Positions 58,268 through 64,000 of a DNA stretch of 64,000 nt are shown in pieces (within the stretch, counting starts at the first letter, position 1; each line of letters begins with the position of its first letter). This DNA is from Streptomyces fragilis (GTDB taxonomy: Bacteria > Actinomycetota > Actinomycetes > Streptomycetales > Streptomycetaceae), in contig NZ_BEVZ01000001.1 of the NCBI RefSeq assembly GCF_003112515.1, forward strand, positions 186,001 through 250,000, written 5' to 3'. The position numbers and the translations under genes were made by a program. Below the pieces are notes generated by a model, which worked only from the letters and a program-made list of their open reading frames with translations, ran no database searches and had not been told where the DNA came from.

Positions 58268-60661
58268 TCAGGCCGGGCGGGCCGTGCCGGTGCCCTTCTC
58301 CGCGTCCAGGGCATAGACGCAACGGTCCTTGCTGCACGCGTACACGACGCCCCCGCGGACCACCGGCGACCCGGTGATCTCCCCTCCCGTGGCGAGCTTC
58401 CACCGCAGCCGGCCGTCGTCGGCCTTGAGCGTGTACAGCAGGTGGTCGGTGGACCCGAAGTGGATCCGGCCCTCGGCGACCACCGGCGCGCCCACGATGT
58501 CCCCGCCCGCCTGGAAGCGCCACTTGGGCGTGCCGGTGACCGCGTCCAGCGTGTAGAGGCCCTTGCCGCTGGCCACGTGGATGTGCCCGGCGGCGACCAG
58601 CACCGGCTCCACCGAGGACCGCGCCTCGGTGGCGATCCGCCACCGGTCCCGGCCGTCCGCCGCGTCCAGCGCGTACACCGTGCCGAGGTAGTCGGCGAGG
58701 TACACCCCGCCGCCCGTCACGGCGGCGCCGGGCACGAAGGCGGGCGGCCCGAGGAAGACCGCCGGCGCCTCGAAGTGCCAGTGCACGTGGCCGCCGGCCG
58801 CGTTGATCGCCAGCACGCGGGTGCCGGCGGACACGTACACGCACCCGTCGGAGGCGTGGCTCAGCCGTACCGGGACGCCCCCGCAGGAGGCCGCGTCGCC
58901 GATCGGGTACGACCACCGCTCCTCGCCGGTGCGCATGTCCAGGGCGCGCAGCCGGGCGTCCTGCCAGACGTAGGCGGTGCCGTCGTGCAGCGCCGGTCCG
59001 GCCTCGGGGGTCTCGAAGTCCGTCTGCGCGCCGTTCAGCTGCCACAGCCTGCGCCCGGTGGCCGCCTCCCACGCCTGGACGCCGCCGCCGCGCGTGCCGG
59101 TGAGCACGTAGCCGCGCTCGGCCTGCAGCGAGTACACCCAGGCGTCGGCGGACAGCCGCCACAGGTCGGAGCCGTCGCGGGCGTCCAGGGCGAACAGGGT
59201 CGGGCCGTCGGAGGCGTGGATGCGCCCGTCGGCGACCTTCATGGACCAGGCGACGTCGCGGGTCTTGAAGCGGCGGCGGCCGGTCTGCACGTCCAGGGCG
59301 TGCACCTCGAAGGAGGTGACGTAGACGAGGTCGTCGGCCACCTCGGGGGTGCCCCAGACGTCGTTGGACATCCGGAAGCGCCAAGGCCGCCAGCCGCCCC
59401 GGCCGTCCGGCTGCTCCTCGCCGGCCGGGCCGGGCCGGCCGACCTGCTGCTGGGGCACCGGCGCGGCGCCCTGCTGGGGCCGGGACCAGGAGGCGGCGAG
59501 GCCGGACTCCGGCAGCGGCGCCCGGGCGCCGGCCGCGGCGCGCACCTCGGCGACCACCGGTCCGGGCCCGATCGGCACCCGGGCGCCCGGCAGCAGCACC
59601 GGCCCGGGGTCGGGCCGCGAGGCGGGCACCGACGGGTGCGGGAGGGGGCCGCCGGGGCCGGGACCGTGCTGCTGCGGCGGCGGCGGCGCCGGGTCGTGCG
59701 CGGGCCGCGGCGGCACCGGGAGGGGGTTCCGGCCGGGCTGCTGCGCGGGGAAGGTGGTGGTCCGGCCGCCGTTGCGGCGCTGCTCGATGAGGTGGACGGC
59801 GCGCTCCGGCAGCCACGCCGAGGCGGTGCCGCTGTCGTCGGAGCCGGCCCCGAACAGGTGCGGGGCCAGCTGCGCCTGGAGGTCGGCCGGGCTGGGGCGG
59901 GCCGAGGCGTCCATCTTCATGCAGGCGTCGATCAGGGGCCGCAGCTCGTCGGGCAGCCCTTCCATGTCGGGCTCCTCACGCAGCAGCATGAAGACCGTCT
60001 CCACCGGGTTGGCGCCGTGGAACGGCGGGTGGCCGGTGGCGGCGAAGACCAGGGTGGAGCCCAGGGAGAAGACGTCGCTGGCGCCGGTGACGCTGCGGGA
60101 GTCCTTGGCCTGCTCCGGCGACATGTAGGCGGGGGTGCCCACGGCGACGTTGGTCATGGTCAGCCGGGTGGAGGAGACGCCGGAGGCGATGCCGAAGTCG
60201 ATGACCCGCGGGCCGTCCTCGACCACCAGGACGTTGGACGGCTTGAGGTCGCGGTGCACCAGACCGGCGCCGTGGATCGACTGCAGCGCCTCGGCGACGC
60301 CGGCGGCCAGCCAGCGGACCGCCTGCACGGGCAGCGGGCCGCACTCGTTCACTATCTCCTCGAGCGAGGGCGCCGGCACGTACGCGGTGGCCAGCCACGG
60401 CACCGCGGCGCGCGGATCGGCGTCGACGACGGCGGCGGTGTAGAAACCGGAGACGGCGCGGGCCGCCTCCACCTCACGCGTGAAGCGGACGCGGAACAGC
60501 TGGTCCTCGGCGAGCTCCGTCCGCACGGTCTTGATCGCCACCCGGCGCCCGGACGCCGAGCGCGCGAGATAGACCAGGCCCATGCCGCCGGCCCCCAGAC
60601 GTCCGAGCACCTCGAACGGACCGATCCGGCGCGGATCGGTCTGTGTCAGCTGATCCACCAC
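58268..60661 (-). CDS. afsK: Serine/threonine protein kinase AfsK
   Basis: 797 aa, near-identical in layout and start (MVDQLTQ) to S. coelicolor AfsK (799 aa as I recall). Kinase motifs: G-loop GAGGMG (23-28), Lys44, HRD (136-138), DFG (155-157), activation segment [17 protein letters not shown] Pro-rich linker covers about 290-430. A C-terminal PQQ-type beta-propeller (about 435-797) has repeats such as [16 protein letters not shown] and [20 protein letters not shown]. No membrane helix is seen. AfsK phosphorylates AfsR to promote secondary metabolism and also acts on DivIVA in hyphal tips. It starts with GTG. Confidence 0.95.
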   Translation of the reverse strand: MVDQLTQTDPRRIGPFEVLGRLGAGGMGLVYLARSASGRRVAIKTVRTELAEDQLFRVRFTREVEAARAVSGFYTAAVVDADPRAAVPWLATAYVPAPSLEEIVNECGPLPVQAVRWLAAGVAEALQSIHGAGLVHRDLKPSNVLVVEDGPRVIDFGIASGVSSTRLTMTNVAVGTPAYMSPEQAKDSRSVTGASDVFSLGSTLVFAATGHPPFHGANPVETVFMLLREEPDMEGLPDELRPLIDACMKMDASARPSPADLQAQLAPHLFGAGSDDSGTASAWLPERAVHLIEQRRNGGRTTTFPAQQPGRNPLPVPPRPAHDPAPPPPQQHGPGPGGPLPHPSVPASRPDPGPVLLPGARVPIGPGPVVAEVRAAAGARAPLPESGLAASWSRPQQGAAPVPQQQVGRPGPAGEEQPDGRGGWRPWRFRMSNDVWGTPEVADDLVYVTSFEVHALDVQTGRRRFKTRDVAWSMKVADGRIHASDGPTLFALDARDGSDLWRLSADAWVYSLQAERGYVLTGTRGGGVQAWEAATGRRLWQLNGAQTDFETPEAGPALHDGTAYVWQDARLRALDMRTGEERWSYPIGDAASCGGVPVRLSHASDGCVYVSAGTRVLAINAAGGHVHWHFEAPAVFLGPPAFVPGAAVTGGGVYLADYLGTVYALDAADGRDRWRIATEARSSVEPVLVAAGHIHVASGKGLYTLDAVTGTPKWRFQAGGDIVGAPVVAEGRIHFGSTDHLLYTLKADDGRLRWKLATGGEITGSPVVRGGVVYACSKDRCVYALDAEKGTGTARPA

Positions 60662-60966
60662 TTGCCTGCCACTTCCCCGTGAGAGCCGCGTCGCCTTCGT
60701 GTGTACGCGACCCCGTGCAGCGTCTCACCACCGCACCGCCGTGGCGGCACGCACCCCGATTCTTCCCTGCCCGAGCGCCGCCGCGCGAACCCGGGGGCGA
60801 ACCGGACGTCGCCCGCCCCTGGGTACCGCGCACGGCGGCCCGGGTCCAGACCCCGGCCGGGACCCGTTCCGGGGCCCCGAGCCGCCCGCCACGGCCCTTC
60901 GCCGCCTTCCCGCTGCTCAGCGCCGTACCCGCCGCCCGCTCCCTTCTTTCCGCGGCCGACGCCGCG

Positions 60967-61710
60967 TCAGCTCTCCAGGAGTGCGAACGAGGCGTTCTGG
61001 TTGTCCGTCACCACCGCCACCGCACCGCGGTCGGTGGTGAAGGGCTGCGCCTGCACCCTGCCGCCGAGGCGGTAGACGGCGCCGAGCGCGCCCTCCAGGT
61101 CGTCCACCGAGAAATGCACCAGAAAGTGCGACGGCATGACTTCCGGAAAAACGCCCGCCAGGGGGGCGATGCCGTCCCGCAGGCCGCCGAACACGTTCTG
61201 CCAGAACGGCCGGGCGCCCTCCGGGTCACGGGTGTGGAGCACCGCCCCGGCGAAGGCGCCGCGGGCCGGGCGGCGGCGGCCGAAGCCCTCGTGCAGGGCA
61301 GGCTCCCAGAGCCCGAAGACGGCCCCCTCGGGGCCGGCCGCCAGCGCCTGGCGCCCCAGCCGGCCCACCGGCGCCGGGGCGCTGATCATCTGGCCGCCCT
61401 CCTCGGTGATCCGCCGGGCCACCGCCGTCGCGTCACGGGTGGCCAGGTGGACCGTCCACACCGTCGGCATCCGGCCGTCCCGCTTGGGGAGCAGCGAGGC
61501 CACCGGCTCGCCCTCACGGTGCGCCCAGGCGGCGCCGGGCGGTCCGCCCTCCACCCCGCGCGGGCCCACCGCGTCGAAACTCCACCCGAACAGTTCCCCG
61601 TAGAAACGCTTGCCCGCCTCCACGTCGGGAAGCGAGGCGTCCACCCAGCAGGGAACGCCTTCGGCGGCTTCGCCGCCCTCCGTATTCACGGATGCCCCAT
61701 TTTCGGCCAT
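60967..61710 (-). CDS. VOC/glyoxalase-fold protein, possible AfsK-binding protein KbpA
   Basis: 247 aa with two VOC half-domains: WVDASLPDVEAGKRFYGELF (residues about 22-41) and FAGAVLHTRDPEGARPFWQN (about 150-170), each followed by the beta strands of the fold. VHFSVDDLEGALGAVYRLGG is the final helix-strand unit. It lies directly upstream of afsK on the same strand, 305 bp apart. The AfsK inhibitor KbpA of S. coelicolor, as I recall it, is a protein of about 250 aa encoded next to afsK, so this is a good candidate. A metabolic VOC enzyme is the alternative. The 305-bp gap shows no gene. Confidence 0.75.
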   Translation of the reverse strand: MAENGASVNTEGGEAAEGVPCWVDASLPDVEAGKRFYGELFGWSFDAVGPRGVEGGPPGAAWAHREGEPVASLLPKRDGRMPTVWTVHLATRDATAVARRITEEGGQMISAPAPVGRLGRQALAAGPEGAVFGLWEPALHEGFGRRRPARGAFAGAVLHTRDPEGARPFWQNVFGGLRDGIAPLAGVFPEVMPSHFLVHFSVDDLEGALGAVYRLGGRVQAQPFTTDRGAVAVVTDNQNASFALLES

Positions 61711-61810
61711 GGCGTCAAGTTAGCGGTAGGGGAACGGTCACGCAGAGCACGCGCACCCCATTTGCAGTCTGCCGAATAGCGCGCGAATCCCCCGTCGATA
61801 AGCTGACGAC

Positions 61811-62461
61811 ATGACAGGACACGTACGCACGGTCGACGGCCGCGTGGCTGGTCGGCGAGGACAGGCGACGCGGCAGAAGCTGCTGGACTGCCTCGGAGAA
61901 ATGCTCGGTTCCGCCCCCTACCGCGACGTCAAGGTGATCGACGTGGCCCGCCGGGCCGGCACCTCGCCCGCGACCTTCTACCAGTACTTCCCCGACGTCG
62001 AGAGCGCCGTCCTGGAGATCGCCGAGGACCTGGCGGCGGGCGGCGCGGGGCTGGGCGGCCTGCTGGAGGGACGGTCCTGGACGGGGCGCGCGGGGTGGCA
62101 GACCGCCCAGGAACTGGTCGACGGGTTCATGGACTTCTGGCGGGCCAACGACGCGATCCTGCGGGTCGTCGACCTGGCGGCGGCCGAGGGGGACAAACGG
62201 TTCTCCAAGCTGCGTGTGCGCATCCTGGGGACCCTGCACAAGGGGTTGACGGAGGCGATCGACGGCCTGCGCTCCAAGGGCAAGGTCGACCAGGACGTGA
62301 GCCCGGCGGCGACGGCCGCCTCGCTGGTCGCCATGCTCTCCGCGGCGGCCTCCCACCAGAAGGGCGGCCACCAGGGCTGGGGCTACAAGGCCGCGGAGCT
62401 GCGGCCGAGCCTGGCCCAGATCGTGCACCTCGGGGTCACCGGGAAGAAGCCCACGAAGTAG
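61811..62461 (+). CDS. TetR-family transcriptional regulator
   Basis: 216 aa. The N-terminal TetR helix-turn-helix reads RGQATRQKLLDCLGEMLGSA, VKVIDVARRAGTSPATFYQYFP. The C-terminal helical domain is ligand-binding and contains MDFWRANDAILRVVDLAAAE. It is divergent from the VOC gene with only 100 bp between, so it may regulate it. It does not directly resemble a gamma-butyrolactone receptor. Confidence 0.9.
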   Translation: MTGHVRTVDGRVAGRRGQATRQKLLDCLGEMLGSAPYRDVKVIDVARRAGTSPATFYQYFPDVESAVLEIAEDLAAGGAGLGGLLEGRSWTGRAGWQTAQELVDGFMDFWRANDAILRVVDLAAAEGDKRFSKLRVRILGTLHKGLTEAIDGLRSKGKVDQDVSPAATAASLVAMLSAAASHQKGGHQGWGYKAAELRPSLAQIVHLGVTGKKPTK

Positions 62462-62670
62462 TCCCGGGCCTTCGGGCCCGCCTCCGCGGCCGTCGCGCCC
62501 GTCCTGCGCGCTCGTCCGCCCACGTCCTGTCATCCGACCGGTTTTCACCGGCCACCCTCGCCGCTCTTCCACCCTCGTTCACAATTCACCCTTGAGCGTG
62601 ACCAATTCGGAATCAATTCCGATCTTGAATGAGACCAATCGAGTGATGCCGTGAATATGATTTCGGCATC

Positions 62671-63855
62671 ATGCTCGAAAAGCCTGTCCCTCAGGACTCC
62701 CGGTCCCGTGCCCAGCACCCCGTCTACGTCATCGGAGGCGGACCCGGAGGCCTGGCAGCCGCCCAGGCCCTGCGGGCCCGCGGGATCCGCGCCGTGGTGC
62801 TGGAGAAGGCGCCCCGGGTGGGCGACTCCTGGCGCCGCCACTACGACCGGCTCCGGCTGCACACCACCCGCAAGCGGTCCTCGCTGCCCGGACTGCCGAT
62901 GCCGCGTTCCTTCGGCCGGTGGCCGGCCCGCGACGACGTGGTGCGCTACCTGGAGAAGTACGTCGAGCACCACGGCCTCGAGGTCGTCACCGGCGTCGAG
63001 GTGACCCGCCTGGAGCGTGCCGAGGACGGTGACGGGGGCGGCGCCTGGATCCTGCACGCCACCGGCGGGCGGCGGCTCACCGGCAGCGCCGTCGTCGTGG
63101 CGACCGGCTACAACCACACCCCGCGCGTCCCGGCCTGGCCCGGCCTGGACGGCTTCACGGGCACGTTCCTGCACGCCTCGGACTACCGCTCCGGCACCGC
63201 CTTCGCCGGGCGTGACGTCCTGGTCGTCGGCGTCGGCAACACCGGCGCGGAGCTCGCCGTCGACCTCGTCGAGGGCGGCGCGGCACGGGTGCGGCTGGCG
63301 GTGCGGACGGCGCCGCACATCGTGCGCCGCTCCACCGCGGGGTGGCCCGCGCAGAACACCGCGATCCTGGTGCGGCGGCTGCCGGTGCCGGTGGTGGACC
63401 GGCTGGCCCGGGCGATGGCGAAGCTCAGCGTTCCCGACCTGTCGGCGCAGGGCCTGCCGCGTCCGGACACCGGCCTGTACTCCCGGGTGCGGCAGGGCGC
63501 GATCCCCGTGCAGGACGCCGGGCTGATCGACGCGGTCCGCCGGGGGCGGGTCGAGGTCGTCGCGGCGGTCGACGGGTTCGACGGGGCGGAGGTCCTGCTG
63601 GCGGACGGGTCGCGGATCACGCCCGAGGTGGTGGTCGCGGCGACCGGGTACCACCGGGGGCTGGAGGGACTGCTCGGCCACCTCGACGTCCTCGACGCGC
63701 GGGGGCTCCCCACGGCCCACGGTCCGCGGTCCCCGCGGAACGCGCCGGGTCTCTTCTTCACCGGCTTCACCACGCCGATCAGCGGCACGCTCCGCGAACT
63801 CTCCCGCGACGCGGAACGCCTGGCCCGCGCCGTGTCCCGCGCCGCCACGCACTGA
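62671..63855 (+). CDS. Flavin-containing NAD(P)H monooxygenase/oxidoreductase
   Basis: 394 aa. The FAD motif VYVIGGGPGGLAAAQALRAR is at about residues 18-37. The typical FMO segment WRRHYDRLRLHTTRKRSSLP follows. The second Rossmann motif, VLVVGVGNTGAELAVDLVEG for NADPH, lies near residue 187, after TFLHASDYRSG. The C-terminal VVVAATGYHRGL loop closes the family pattern. Relatives oxidise soft nucleophiles or ketones (Baeyer-Villiger-like, YUCCA-like). Substrate unknown. ATG 62671 (MLEKPVPQ) is the first start; it has weak ribosome-site complementarity. Confidence 0.85.
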   Translation: MLEKPVPQDSRSRAQHPVYVIGGGPGGLAAAQALRARGIRAVVLEKAPRVGDSWRRHYDRLRLHTTRKRSSLPGLPMPRSFGRWPARDDVVRYLEKYVEHHGLEVVTGVEVTRLERAEDGDGGGAWILHATGGRRLTGSAVVVATGYNHTPRVPAWPGLDGFTGTFLHASDYRSGTAFAGRDVLVVGVGNTGAELAVDLVEGGAARVRLAVRTAPHIVRRSTAGWPAQNTAILVRRLPVPVVDRLARAMAKLSVPDLSAQGLPRPDTGLYSRVRQGAIPVQDAGLIDAVRRGRVEVVAAVDGFDGAEVLLADGSRITPEVVVAATGYHRGLEGLLGHLDVLDARGLPTAHGPRSPRNAPGLFFTGFTTPISGTLRELSRDAERLARAVSRAATH

Positions 63856-63923
63856 CCTCCCGCCCGCGGGCCGTCGGCCGTCCCCGGGCCCGCCCCGCCG
63901 CGCGCATCCCCGTGCCGCGGGGG

Positions 63924-64000
63924 TCAGAGGGCTCGGCGGCGGCGGATGACGAGGACCATGAGGGCCGCGGCCGCGCACAACGCGCCGGAGGCGTGGAAGA
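63924..64000 (-). CDS. Probable MFS transporter, last 25 residues (cut by window end)
   Basis: The minus-strand frame entering from the window end reads FHASGALCAAAALMVLVIRR followed by a short Arg/Ala/Leu tail and TGA. A final hydrophobic helix ending in a basic tail is how many MFS permeases end. Only the C-terminus is visible, so the family call is tentative. Confidence 0.5.
   Translation of the reverse strand, partial: FHASGALCAAAALMVLVIRRRRAL

Overview
The window is chromosomal DNA of a Streptomyces-type actinomycete. It has very high GC, GTG/TTG starts, 4-bp ATGA/GTGA operon overlaps and clade-typical genes: the sigma factor hrdD, the Ser/Thr kinase afsK, the F420 enzyme fbiC, an XRE/DUF5753 + DUF397 pair, DUF6227 and a GPP34-type protein.

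Layout. (1) 0-7.8 kb is core: the end of a K+/H+ antiporter, an FmdB zinc ribbon, MTA phosphorylase, a CpaB/SAF-like exported protein, small conserved proteins, a Pat-type acetyltransferase divergent from hrdD (which has an exact sigma-R-type promoter), and a secreted M6 metalloprotease. (2) 7.8-14 kb is a decayed integration hot spot. An intact tRNA-Arg(CCU) is followed by two further copies of its 3' or anticodon sequence (12662-12695 and 13944-13960). These bracket cargo and wreckage: a twice-frameshifted serine hydrolase, a DUF3515 protein, a frameshifted small secreted protein, a TlpA-like lipoprotein, an IS1380-type transposase remnant, a secreted protein cut at its 5' end, integrase pieces on both strands and the ligand-binding half of a GntR regulator. 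(3) 14-16.2 kb holds small accessory genes: a CopG/PIN toxin-antitoxin pair and a winged-helix gene divergent from a STAS gene. (4) 16.4-23 kb has a PadR-controlled ABC exporter, a PD-(D/E)XK-like orphan and a three-gene sulfur-transport-like operon (four-Cys protein plus two YeeE/YedE halves).

(5) 23.0-34.2 kb is the most unusual part: a seven-gene minus-strand operon. In transcription order it encodes an I36/crystallin-like secreted protein, a lipoprotein, a peptidoglycan-binding adaptor, a MacB-type ATPase, a MacB-type permease, a paralogous lipoprotein, and a 1493-aa secreted protein. The last joins a propeller-like N-terminus, an SLT transglycosylase domain, a golvesin-like domain and a NucA/NucB-type nuclease end. 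An SMI1/KNR4 protein lies convergently 48 bp beyond its 3' end, which suggests an exported effector system with an immunity protein.

(6) 34.5-50 kb returns to ordinary genes: cupin, NTF2-like, DUF1206, a three-gene membrane/regulator operon, glutathione peroxidase, a MerR regulator with a textbook 19-bp-spacer promoter, a polytopic membrane protein, a D-Ala-D-Ala carboxypeptidase with a 650-residue acidic extension, GPP34, XRE/DUF397 and a degenerate ADP-ribosylglycohydrolase. (7) 50-64 kb has a secreted LamG protein, fbiC, a YkuD-like protein without catalytic residues, a Tat-exported GH3 hexosaminidase preceded by two DasR-like sites, afsK, a VOC protein that may be the AfsK-binding protein, a TetR regulator, a flavin monooxygenase and the end of a probable MFS transporter. 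Names and families come from reading the translated sequence and recalled family features; no database search was run.
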